Positions 54,555 to 64,000 of a DNA stretch of 64,000 nt are shown one piece after another; the stretch's first letter is position 1, and every line of letters starts with the position of its first letter. Under the pieces are notes generated by a model. The model saw only the letters and a program-made list of their open reading frames with translations, did no database searches and was not told the origin of the DNA. Origin of the DNA: Molossus alvarezi (taxonomy: Eukaryota > Chordata > Mammalia > Chiroptera > Molossidae); the NCBI GenBank assembly GCA_037176705.1, contig CM073897.1:38157488-38221487 (forward strand), read 5' to 3'. The position numbers and the translations under genes are program-made.

Positions 54555-55030
54555 CCCTGTACATCCATATTTATAGCAACATTATTCACAATAGCGAAAA
54601 GATGGGAGCAACCCAAGTGTCCATCAACAGATGAATGGATAAGCAAAATGTGGTATGTACAGATAGCGGAATGTTCTTCAGTCTTGAAAAGGAAGGAAAT
54701 TCTGACACATGCTACAACATGGATGAACCTTGAAGACATTATGCTAAGTGAAATAAATCAGATACAAATGGGCAAATATTGCATAATTCCACTTATTAAG
54801 GTACCTAGAGTAGTCAAACTCAGAAACAGAAAGTTGCCCGAGGCTAGGGTAGAGGGAGCAATTGGGAAGTTGTTTAATGGATATAGAGTTTCAGTTTTGT
54901 TAAATGAAAAAGTTTTGGAGATTGGTTGCATAACAATGTGACTATACCTAACAGTACTGAACTCTATACTTAAAATTGGTTAAGATGGTAAATTTTATAT
55001 TATGTGTATTTTACTATAAATTAAAACACT
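54555..55030 (+). mobile_element. Old L1 (L1M-type) ORF2 end plus 3' UTR
   Basis: CAACCCAAGTGTCCATCAAC, ACAGATGAATGGATAAGCAA, GAACCTTGAAGACATTATGC and TAAGTGAAATAAATCAGATAC are the conserved L1 ORF2 3' end in sense, followed by a 3' UTR ending TAAGATGGTAAATTTTATA. The frames are broken. Confidence 0.88.
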
Positions 55031-55384
55031 CAAACAGTTACACCCCTCTACTATGTGGTATAAATTAATTAGTGAGATAGGAAGGTCTATAATGAAGTCA
55101 TAGGATGGCTTCCTAAATAGGGTGGATATTGCTAGACATGGAAGATGGGTAAGATTTGTGTGGCAATGAGGAAGGTGGGCAGCCCAGATGAAGGAAACAG
55201 TGAGCCAAGTTATTGAGGCTACTTGGTGCTGCTTTAAGATCTAATTCTAGAAAGGAACAAATCCCCAAGTACATGGTTTGTAATTATGAATGTCTCAGCC
55301 ACCTTCCAGGTGGGCAGAGACTTAAATGTAAAGTCTAAACCAGATTCATGAGGTCGTGGTATGCTGGACAGGGACTCATTCATG

Positions 55385-55565
55385 ATTCATTTAGTAAACA
55401 TTTATTTAGCGCATAGTTCTATGCTAGGCATTTTATGTACGTTGGCAGGTTTAATACCCCCAACAACTCTGAATTTATTAATAGTCTCAATTAACAGATG
55501 CAGAAATTGTGACTCAGAGATGAAGTAACTTGCCCAAAGTTACATGACTGATAGTTAGCAGGAAC
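55385..55565 (-). repeat. MIR
   Basis: CATTTATTTAGCGCATAGTTC and GATGAAGTAACTTGCCCAAAG: antisense MIR. Confidence 0.85.
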
Positions 55566-55719
55566 AAGAAGAGTTTGCCATGCTGTGTCTTCCAAGATAC
55601 ATTGCTTCCCTTTGAGGGTGGGTGATAAGTGATGTCTTTGAACTCACAGTCAGAAGGGCATGTGACTGCCACCCTTTTTCATCTTTGTGCTGCTTTTGAG
55701 ACTACCTTGACTGAGTTAT

Positions 55720-55800
55720 CTTACAGCTCTGAGGCTCCTTCCTTATCTGTAAAATGAAGACCTTGTATTAGATCAGATTATTTCTAATGTTTCTCCCAGA
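55720..55800 (+). repeat. MIR fragment
   Basis: GGCTCCTTCCTTATCTGTAAAATG: sense MIR core. Confidence 0.65.
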
Positions 55801-55834
55801 TTAAAAATCCTATTCATCCCTCCCTCCCTCCTTC

Positions 55835-56100
55835 CATCCAACACTAATCTAGTATCTTTTATATATGAGGTACTGTGCTGGTGGATACTGGTAATTGAGA
55901 TTTCACAGAACACTATTCTTTCCTGAAAGGAGATTGCAACCTAGTGAAGGAGACATAAAATAGATGATTATTATACAGTATGGTCATAGTGCTGGTAGTG
56001 GTATATACAAAGACTGGAGCATAGAGGAGGGGTGCCTGACCCTTCTTGGATAAGAGGATGTCAAGAGGAAATGATCCTGAAGATCAGGATGATAATAAAG
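55835..56100 (+). repeat. L2-like remnant
   Basis: GAGGTACTGTGCTGGTGG ... GGAGATTGCAACCTAGTGAAG ... GAGGGGTGCCTGACCC: L2-like in sense orientation. Confidence 0.55.
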
Positions 56101-56182
56101 AAGACCACAGAACTTCATCCTTCTTGTCCCTATAGCCATATTTATTTAATTCAATAAAACACTGGTAAAGTCAGAGCTCCTT

Positions 56183-56419
56183 TTTAAAAAATTGTTTTTC
56201 TTTATTTATTTTTAGAGAGTGAGGAAGGAAGAGGGAGAGAGGGAAAGGGAAAGAGAGAGAGAGAAACATCGATGAGAGAGAACATCGATTGGTCTTCTCC
56301 TGCATGCCCCCCACTGGGGATATGGCCCACAACCTGGGCATGTGCCCTGACCAAAAATTAAACTGGTGACCTCTTGGTGCATGGGTTGACGTTCAATTGC
56401 TGAGCCACACTGGCTGGGC
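56183..56419 (-). mobile_element. VES-related SINE, type B
   Basis: TTCTTTATTTATTTTTAGAG tail, CTCCTGCATGCCCCCCAC core, TGAGCCACACTGGCTGGGC head. Confidence 0.9.
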
Positions 56420-56519
56420 GGAGTTTTTTTTTTTAAAGGGAATTTAGGAAACATTAAGTAGACCAATAAGAGGGCCAAGGGCACAGAGTTATTTGATATG
56501 TTCAACTAAAGTCACAGAT

Positions 56520-56705
56520 GGTTATATATTGAGTAGCTACTGTGTATCAGGCACTATGCTATGCCCTTTAGATTCATAATTTTATTTTATCCTCCCCACT
56601 GTCTTATAAGATAGGTGTTCTTATCCTTTACAGATATAGACACTGAAGCTCAAAGAGATTGTGACTTGCTTAAGGTCACAGCTAACTAGAGACTGAGCAG
56701 AGGTT
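56520..56705 (-). repeat. MIR
   Basis: GAGTAGCTACTGTGTATCAGG, CACTGAAGCTCAAAGAGATTG and TTGCTTAAGGTCACAGCTAAC: antisense MIR. Confidence 0.9.
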
Positions 56706-56924
56706 CACACATAGTTTGTTAAAATCAAGGCCTTTGCCCCTTATGCATGCCATGCTTCTTAAGGATCCTGGATTTTATATTTCTGGAGGAACTTCACTGG
56801 GGTACAGGGTCTCCCTCTCATCCATGGAGCCCAGGAGGTAACAGTAGTCAGAGAGATCAGCTCTTCATATTTTCCAACAGGCTTACTGAAGGACAGCTCC
56901 CCAAATTTCCTGTGTCTTACTTTT

Positions 56925-57175
56925 TTTTTTTTTTTATCCTCACCCGAGGATATTTTTCCATTTTTTTGTACAGATAGAGTGGGAGGGAGAGAGAGGAAGG
57001 GAGAGAGAGTGAGAAACATCGACGTGAAGGGACACATCGAGTGGCTGCCACCCGCACGACCAACCAGGGCCGGGGACAAACTGCAACCGAAGTACGTGCC
57101 CTTAGCGGGAACCAAACCCGGGTCTCTCCGGACCGCAGGCCGACGCTCTAACCGCTGAGCCAAACCGGCCAGGGC
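56925..57175 (-). mobile_element. VES SINE, type A (young)
   Basis: Near-perfect consensus. The 17-bp TSD TCCTGTGTCTTACTTTT is at 56908-56924 and 57176-57192. Confidence 0.96.
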
Positions 57176-57340
57176 TCCTGTGTCTTACTTTTGAGTTGGT
57201 AGATCACCAGCCACCAAGGGTGAATGACTCTTACTAAAACGTTAATTATTTCCCTTTTTTTTTGCCTTTCCCAGGCCGTATATGAATGCTTGCTTTTGAC
57301 AATTTTTCTCTTATAAGTGGCTCTTAAAAATCATCTGAGA

Positions 57341-57500
57341 GCCCTGGTTGGTTAGAGCATTGTCCCCATATGCCAAGGTTGCAGGTTTGATCCCTGTCAG
57401 GGCACATATAAGAATCAACCAATGAATGCATAGATAAATGGAACTACAAACTGATGATATTCTCTCTCTTTCTTCCTCTCTTTAAAATCAATTTTAAAAA
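57341..57500 (+). mobile_element. Ancient bat tRNA-SINE
   Basis: GCCCTGGTTGGTTAGAGCAT, GCAGGTTTGATCCCTGTCAG and AATCAACCAATGAATGCATA. The flanks share ATCATCTGA. Confidence 0.85.
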
Positions 57501-58394
57501 ATCATCATCTGAAAGAATGCTGATTGAGGCCAGTTAAGTCAATGTAGCTGATCTCCTCTTTTTGTCCAACAACGGGCACCTTTAGCTCATTTGTCCCAGA
57601 TTCTATCTTTGGAGTCCTGAGAGACCTTGTTGTCTGGCTCTCAGAATCCTCCAACTATGAGATTCTGACAAAATCACACGGAGGTCTCAGCACTTCTAAC
57701 CCATGCCTCAGACTCCCTCTTTCTCCCTCAAGGCTTCCCTGTGGGCATAGGCTATGGTGTCTTGTCAGGGAATATTTTCCCAGCTGGTTTTAGAGGCAGG
57801 CCAGGCATCTATCCCAGGCCCTTTAACCCCCTGGAAAGTTCCCATGGATGGCTGCATGAAACAGAGAAAACTAACCTCCAACATGGGTTGAAGAATTATG
57901 GTACTAGGAAAAAGTCTCATCCAGCCAGGCTATTACTCTGCCCTGAAATTCCATAGTTTGGGCTACAGTGACATGGACAAAGGATCTGGGGTTAGGAGAC
58001 TGGACCTGAAGTCACAAATCCTGGGGCCATGAGCACTTTATCTGTTTGAGCCTGCGTTCTTAGCTGTAAATGAAGGACTGATGACAGCCTCGTCTTCATA
58101 CTGTTGTTCTGAGAGTCAAATAACTCAACAGATAGTATAAAAATGCTTTATAACAAGCCTGTAGACTATATCACAGATGCCAGTGCTGTTATAAAACAGT
58201 TTTGGCTCAATGACAAACATTTCTGAAAACTGAGCAGGATGTATGCTCTGTCATCACTGGCCCCCAGTTCTTGGCAAACCTTTTCATTGCTCAAGTAGGC
58301 ATTCATGGCCTCATTCTCCTGTGTATTTTTGTAATCTTTTCATTTATAATCTTATAAATGCTCCCAGAAGCTTTGTTGATTCTTTTTAAAAAAT
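57501..58394. other. Mostly unique with a MIR piece
   Basis: 58030-58150 (TGCGTTCTTAGCTGTAAATGAAGG, GAGAGTCAAATAACTC) is sense MIR-like. The 71-codon frame at 57741-57956 has no domain and no splice context. Confidence 0.4.
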
Positions 58395-58614
58395 GTTTTT
58401 AATAATTTTTTCTTTATTGATTTTAGAGAGAGAGGAAGGAGAAGGAGAGAGAGAGAGAAAAACATCAATGAGAGAGAACACTGATTGGCCACCTCCTACA
58501 TGCCCCCCACTGGGGATTGGGACCACAATCTGGGCATGTGCCCTCACCGGGAATCGAACTGGAGACCTCTTGGTGTGTGGGTTGACGCTCAACCACTGAG
58601 CAATACCAGCTGAG
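58395..58614 (-). mobile_element. VES-related SINE, type B
   Basis: TCTTTATTGATTTTAGAGAG tail, CTCCTACATGCCCCCCAC core, CTCAACCACTGAGCAATACC head. Confidence 0.9.
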
Positions 58615-59105
58615 AAACTTTTATTGATTCTTGAATATTTATCTTTGAAAAGTTGGTCAGTGTTGTACACTTATACCCAGAGCTATTTACTCCAGAGTAA
58701 TTATTTGAATTCTTGGAGCTGTATGCCAATCCATTTCCAAATAAATCGTGGGACAGCAGAGCTGGCTATATATCTTGCTTGCTAGGATACTATATGGTTG
58801 AGGACTCCTGAGGGTATCTGGTAGTTGGTAAACCCTGAGGCAGGGCTATTACAACTTGGTAAATGCTTCTGGTATGAAATGAGAATGGGGAGACAGTATC
58901 TTACTATAAATGGTTCATGTTTGGAGCTAGTAGCCCTTGAAACTGAAGAGTCTTTTATGTATTGTCTGTCATAAGTTTGTTGGAATCATTACCCTGTTCT
59001 GAGAAATTTTCTAGACATTTGGGAATTGTTGCTTACTTTTATCTTCTTGTTACTTCAAATGATTGCAGTTTATTCTTCTGGACTCTATTCCTCAGAACTC
59101 TTTTG
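58615..59105. other. Unique sequence
   Basis: Nothing recognised. Confidence 0.35.
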
Positions 59106-59316
59106 TTAAAGTTTTTAATTTATTGATTGATTTTAGAGAGGAAAAGAAAGAGAGAGGGAGAGAGAGAGCGAGAGAAACATTGATGTGAGAGAGACATATG
59201 GACCAGGGCCAGAGATCAAAACTGCAACCCAGGTACGTGCCCTTGACCGAGAATGGAACCCTTTACCCTTTGGTCCACAGGCTGAGGCTCTAACCTCTGA
59301 GCCAAACTGGCTAGGC
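59106..59316 (-). mobile_element. Older VES-related SINE
   Basis: AATTTATTGATTGATTTTAG tail, (GA)n, GGTACGTGCCCTTGACCGAG, CTGAGCCAAACTGGCTAGGC head. The middle is partly deleted. Confidence 0.88.
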
Positions 59317-59905
59317 TGTACCTAAACTCTTAATCTCATTGTGGTGAACAGCAGAGACAACTGACCTACACTTTTACTGGCTCCAAGTAAAAATTCTCAA
59401 AGAGTAATGATTGGCTCAGTTTGGGTCATGTGACCACTCTTGAAGCAATCAGTGGTAAGCAAAAGGGCATGCTCATAGACTTGGCCACTGAGAGCCCCAC
59501 CTGGGCTGCTCTTAGAGAAGAAGGAGTCATTGTGAGGGAGCCACTCCACTTGCCAGTCCCTAAAAAGGCCTGACCTCTCTTTTTGTTTCTACTCTTGTGG
59601 AAAACAGTGCAGTTTTATAGTCATCTTTCTGATTCCACAGCTAGATCAAGTGACTGTATTTCGCTTCGTCTATGACATCATCATTTTTAACGTGTATGAC
59701 TATATTCTATGTATCACTGAGAAAGAAAGAGAAAATAAGGTTCCAAATAAACTAACATACCTTCCATTATAAAATGCATCCTAATTTCTAAGTTGTCAAA
59801 ATGTAAGGAAAAATGTCTTTAGAATTAATGAAAGATATTTATTATTCTAGAACCAAGCTCTATACTTTCATGCCTCAGTACCACTACTCCTTTGTTTCTT
59901 TTAGT
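59317..59905. other. Unique sequence
   Basis: Nothing recognised. 59440-59560 is weakly reminiscent of an ancient repeat but not callable. Confidence 0.3.
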
Positions 59906-59919
59906 CCATCCATTCATTT

Positions 59920-60225
59920 AAAAACTATTTATAGGCCAGGTAACAATGAATAAGACAGACTCAGTTTCTGTTCTCTTAATGCTTACCGCCTCTCCCCCTT
60001 TTCCATCTGGTGTTATATAGTATCTGCTGTGTGTTAGGCAGTCTGTTGGGCACTGAGAGCTCAAGAAGGAACAAGATGGGATCCTTGTGCTCAAGGGACA
60101 CACAGCCTGGGGTAGTAGAAGCAGTAGGGTGTGGGGAGACAATCATAGAAACAAATAAGTAAATAAAGGGTCACAGGTCCTGTTATTAAAGTCCTTACAG
60201 GGTACTTTGGGCCCCCAAAGTAGAG
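59920..60225 (+). repeat. L2-like remnant
   Basis: TATTTATAGGCCAGGTAACAATG, TGTGTTAGGCAGTCTGTTGG and TTGTGCTCAAGGGACACAC: L2-type in sense orientation. Confidence 0.55.
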
Positions 60226-60487
60226 GGAATGATCAGTTCTGCTTTGAGAAGTGAGAATGGTTGTACTGTGTTTATCAAGATGCTCGCACACTGCTGAAAG
60301 AATCAACAGTAGTTAATTTTGAGTATTAATATGCAATTTTCCCAGGTATACATGATAATAATAAGTAGGCCAATGTGTTTTCCAACACTTGTTTGAATCA
60401 CCTCAAACTTCCTATTAAACTTCACAGTCAAAAGGCATATGTGGTCTCTTCTTTGTGCAAATATTAATGAATAGTCTGCCAAGCCTT

Positions 60488-60556
60488 TTTTTTTTTTTAT
60501 TCCTCATCCGAGGATATTTTTCTGTTTATCATTAGAGTGGGAGGGAGGGAAGGAGG

Positions 60557-60610
<54 letters not shown>

Positions 60611-60770
60611 TCAATGTTATAGAGCCACATCGACTGGTTGCCTCCCTCACGACCTCGACCAGGGCCGGGGATGAACTATAACCGAGGTACATGCCCTTGA
60701 CTGGAATCGAACTCGAGATTCACTGGTTTGTGGACTGACACTCTAACCATTGAGCCAAACCGGCCAGGGC
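60488..60770 (-). mobile_element. VES SINE, type A variant with (GA)n
   Basis: ATTCCTCATCCGAGGATATT tail, (GA)n at 60561-60606, TGACTGGAATCGAACTCGAG B-box region, CCAAACCGGCCAGGGC head. The flanks share GC(C/A)AAGC(C)TTTTT. Confidence 0.92.
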
Positions 60771-60884
60771 TGCAAAGCTTTTTATAGAGACAATAAGTAG
60801 ATAGCAGTTTTATCTTGTGGTGGAGGCAGTCTGCGTTGCTGTGCATTAATTACCTAGACTCCTTCCAGAGACTCTTTTTTAAAA

Positions 60885-61320
60885 AAATTTAATTAATTAA
60901 TTTATTTTTGTTACAGATGTTTCTCCTTTTTCCCCCACTGATTCCCCCTCCCCCACCCTCCCTGCCCTGTCCCCAGCTTTGTTGTCCATGTCCATTGTTC
61001 CTGCATACATGCATATAAGTTCTGTGGTTTACCAGAAACATGGAAGTAGGGCACAGACTGACATCCCTCAGAAGAGGGGGTGGGAGGGTGGGAAGAGATA
61101 AATCACAGAACTTATATGCATGTATGCATAACCAATGGACATGGACAACAAAGCCCGGGATGGGGCGGGGGGGGGGGGGGGATGGGGAGGAGGGTGTCAA
61201 TGGGGTAAAAAGGAGAAACATCTGTAACAACAACAACAACAAAAAGTTCTGTGGTTTATCTCTCCCCCCCACCCCCTCTTCTGGGGATTGTCATTCTGTA
61301 CCCCACTTCAACGCAGAGAC
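60885..61320 (-). mobile_element. L1 3' UTR, split by a second L1
   Basis: The left part, 60885-61031, has TTTTGTTACAGATGTTTCTCC, a C-rich block and GTTGTCCATGTCCATTG. The right part, 61244-61320, has TCTTCTGGGGATTGTCATTC and TGTACCCCACTTC. These are one minus-strand bat L1 3' UTR, like 47095-47350. Confidence 0.88.
61032..61243 (+). mobile_element. L1 3' UTR fragment nested in antisense L1
   Basis: CCAGAAACATGGAAGTAGGG, ACCAATGGACATGGACAACA, G14 block and GAAACATCTGTAACAACAAC, with an (AAC)n tail. The perfect 15-bp TSD AAGTTCTGTGGTTTA is at 61017-61031 and 61244-61258. Confidence 0.93.
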
Positions 61321-62960
61321 TCTTTTTAACGAGTGATGATTTCTCAGGCCCTAGTGGCTGCTCTGGCTCACATGCTCCGAAGGAGAAGAGCAGGAGCTGC
61401 CAAGAAGGGCTGATATAGGCACTTGGGGCCATGTTAGGTCCCTGAAGCAGGGATTACAGTGGTGGGATTTGGAGAAAATGTGGGTGAGGCTATTTGGACC
61501 AGGGATCAGTGCTGGGCTTTTCCTCAGGGATTCCCAGAATCCAACACTATAACCCAAGTGCTGGATCTTTTAGCTAAGAGTAAACCCATTGAAAAGCTCA
61601 TGAAAACAACAAGACTCTGGGAAGTAAAGAGAATTTTTTGAGGTTCATAGAGAGGTCAGCAGAGGGCCAGTGTTATCTGTCTCTTCTGGCTCTTAGAAAA
61701 AGCTTACCTAATGAGTCAGGAAGACAATCCAAACTTGAACTATTCTTTTCTCCTCTGGTATATGAAGAGCCTGGAAATAACCATTGAGATATACAGGGTT
61801 TTTATTTTTTAACCTTCCAGGTCAGTGTGTCTGGAGCATGCTGCCTGCAGGTGGGGGTGAGGAGTGAGTGAGATTTGTGAATCCATTTCATTATTGCGTA
61901 TGGGGTGCCTTCAGGCTTATAGTCAGTTGAGAGGAGTGAGAACCCCAAGTAGTTTCCTTAGAGGGAAGTAAAGAGGATGGAATCTCTAGACCAACTTGGC
62001 AATTTCTAAGGACAGTCTGACAGAGTACGAAGTTGGGGTGTGCTCTACTTGTACTGGGGATGCTCGATTGAGGGTGCCAGAAAAGCACCCCCAGCCAGCC
62101 CCCTTTGGGAGAAATGTCTAGTAGGCATTACAGAAAAAGGAAGAACAAAGGGAAGGGAATAAAGAAGGAAAGAGAGAATGAACTCATCCTTTGAAATCAA
62201 CAAAAGATATATCCCCAGGAGTGATTTATGGGTGTACACAGGAGGAACATTAAAAGAATAATTGCTGGCTGTTTATTTTGGAAAAGTATGGGTAGTGAGA
62301 ATGGAGGCAGGGAGCTTTATTTTCTGTTTTACCTTGTTCCAACTTCCATTAGTGTTAATAGGATCATATATTCTAGACTTTCCTTGGCTTGCTGCCTTGA
62401 CATAACTGTTTGAATTCCTTGTTTTGGTATGATATATTCTTAACAACAGAGGGAAAGAGGAACACAATGTTGTGTGCTAAAGTATTCTGTATGCCTTATT
62501 GTGGATGGGATTTATTCCCTTGGGTCCATGGCTATTAAGATGATCTACTTAGATGATCTGTGTTTCTGATAGCTACCTCTAGATAGCTTTATAATTTGCT
62601 CAAGGGCTTTGTTCAGGGATGGCTAAATGTATTTTGTATTTGGTGGAACATGGTGAGTCTTAATTTTGGTTATCTGAGCTCCAGGCTGGTATGGGGACCA
62701 CTGTCATCCAAAGGACCAATAGAGCTATGTGTTCCCTTGTTGTGGGGAATTGATCCTGGAGGTATTTATTAGGTTGTCATTTGATACACATTGACTCACT
62801 TCGTGGGGAACTTAGTTCTTATGGTTTTTGCTGCAGAATACATTTATTCAATTAAACAAATAACAATTGAGCTCCTGCTCTGCTCTGAGTATAGCTTCAG
62901 ACTTAGGAATGCTTTGCACAAAGAGCCAGACTTGGACTGTTCAAAGAAACCCAGCAGAAT
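61321..62960. other. Unique sequence
   Basis: About 1.6 kb without recognised repeats, apart from a weak L2-like trace near 62840-62890. No exon signature. Confidence 0.35.
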
Positions 62961-62964
62961 CAGA

Positions 62965-63350
62965 ATGTTAAAATTTTGGGGTTTGAAGGACCCTTAGAAA
63001 TAATCTAATCCAGAGCCAGCAAGCTTTTTCTGTAAAGGGCCAGAGAATAAGAATATTCGTTTTAGGGAACCACAGACAGTTTCAGATGTATATTATTCTT
63101 TGCTTTTACAACCATTTAAAAATGAGAAAATTATTCTGAGCTGGGGGGATGGGGGTGGTGCATGGGTGGATTTGGTCCATGAACCATAATTTTATAGTTT
63201 GCCAATCCCTGATCTAATCCAGTCCCCTCATTTTTTTTTTTTTTAAATCAAAGGGGAAACTGAGAGCCAGAGGTGAAATGATTTCTCTTGTTGTCCGTCC
63301 TCCCCTCCTCAATAGTCACACAGCTAGTTCTTGGCACTGCTGGGTTGGTG
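62965..63350 (-). repeat. MIR-type repeat split by hAT
   Basis: AAGGACCCTTAGAAATAATC (62988-63007) continues after the hAT as CCAGTCCCCTCATTTTT, GGGGAAACTGAGAGCCAGAGG and CACACAGCTAGTTCTTGGC: antisense MIR-type. Confidence 0.75.
63011..63211. mobile_element. hAT-Charlie-type nonautonomous element
   Basis: 201 bp with ends CAGAGCCAGCAAGCTTT and TTTGCCAATCCCTG (inverted, imperfect) and TTCTGTAAAGGGCCAGAGAA inside. The perfect 8-bp TSD ATCTAATC is at 63003-63010 and 63212-63219. Confidence 0.88.
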
Positions 63351-63429
63351 ACCCTTAAAAAAGGATCCCCAAACTGCCTAGTCATTTTGCAAATGTATGG
63401 TTTTGGTCCTGAGGGAGGTATGGATTTTA

Positions 63430-63640
63430 GTTAATTATTAAGTTATTAGGTGTCTAGTGCATTCTAGGCACTATGCTTGGGCTTGAGGATGCAAAGTTAA
63501 CCTGACAAAGTCCCAGCTTAGCTGTTGGTGCAGGCACATAAGATGGCAGTGTGGAAAGTGGCATATGGAGACAAGCAGTGGGTGCTGGGAGGCACAGGAA
63601 GGCACTCTGCCTTCAGTATGTGAGATGCTTCTGTGGGTGA
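63430..63640 (+). repeat. L2-like remnant
   Basis: GTGTCTAGTGCATTCTAGGC ... GATGCAAAGTTAACCTGAC: L2-type. Confidence 0.5.
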
Positions 63641-64000
63641 ATGAATGAATCTATTCATTCTACTCATTCATTGCACCTCCCCTACTTGTGTTTTGGATGC
63701 CACTACCCAGCCTAAAGAAAGGAGACAGGGGCCTGGCTTCCTCTCCACTTTCTTGTTTTTCTCTTTGGGAACTCATACCTCTTGTACATCCTATGTGTGC
63801 ATGGGTGGGTTATGAGATTACAGGAACTAAAGTGAAAAAAGATTCAGACCCCACCAAAGAAAGAAGGTTTATTTGGCAGTTGCTTTGTTGTACCAGTTTA
63901 TCTAAGCAATGGCACTGAGACACATCTGCAATCATATAATATCAACCATAGTCCCTTTTACTATTCTAGAGTTGGAAGGAATTTAGCAATCATGTAACTA
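63641..64000. other. Unique sequence at window end
   Basis: A small imperfect inverted repeat (TGAATGAATGAATC and TTCATTCTACTCATTCATTG) lies at 63638-63672. Otherwise unrecognised. The 63688-63918 frame has no domain. Confidence 0.35.

Overview
This is a vertebrate nuclear genome window and almost certainly comes from a vesper bat (Vespertilionidae). The main evidence is the density of VES-type SINEs, which have a tRNA-like head (GCCCTGGCCGGTTTGGCTC...), a (TCTC/CCCT)n stretch, a tail ending in GGTGAGGATTAAAA, and an A-tail. I count about 52 complete or partial tRNA-derived SINEs in 64 kb, on both strands. Many have target-site duplications (TSDs) that can be read directly. Two body types recur. 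Type A is canonical VES, about 230-260 bp, ending GTGAGGAT(T)AAAA. Type B is about 200 bp, begins GCCCGGCTGGTGTGGCTCAGTGGTTGAGC, contains GGGGCATGCAGGAGGCAGCC, and ends ATCAATAAAAA. I recognise no intact protein-coding exon of a host gene. Nearly every long open frame is a translation of a SINE, an L1 or a CpG-rich stretch.

Layout. 0-31.9 kb is an accessory-like SINE forest (39 SINEs) lying on older L1, L2, MIR and DNA-transposon remains. These include an old plus-strand L1 (about 8.57-11.27 kb) and an old minus-strand L1 ORF2 segment (about 17.37-19.30 kb), each split by serial VES insertions. A nearly intact half-LINE (HAL1: 5' UTR, ORF1 and 3' end, no ORF2) lies at 14214-16367 on the minus strand between perfect 18-bp TSDs. 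22-26.5 kb holds hAT and Tigger-type DNA transposon remnants. 31.9-45.3 kb is SINE-poor, with only one VES and one ancient SINE. At its centre is a CpG-rich promoter-like region (about 39.0-40.6 kb) with a YY1 motif, two ZNF143/SBS-type motifs in opposite orientations, and a good plus-strand splice donor at 40263. This looks like a bidirectional promoter of two unidentified host genes. 45-64 kb returns to intron- or intergenic-like sequence with old L1M/L1ME fragments, MIR/L2, and scattered young and old SINEs, plus L1-in-L1 and hAT-in-MIR nesting at 61.0 and 63.0 kb.

The most notable things are: (1) three short VES-head-only elements that share the same 3' end and a diagnostic base, suggesting a separate short SINE subfamily; (2) the HAL1; (3) retrotransposition oddities (a poly(A)-only insertion with TSD, a tailless L1 3' fragment with TSD, and a polyadenylated retrocopy of unknown origin); (4) the candidate bidirectional promoter in a SINE-depleted domain. 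Boundaries of ancient repeats are approximate, and subfamily names for them are by memory of consensus features.
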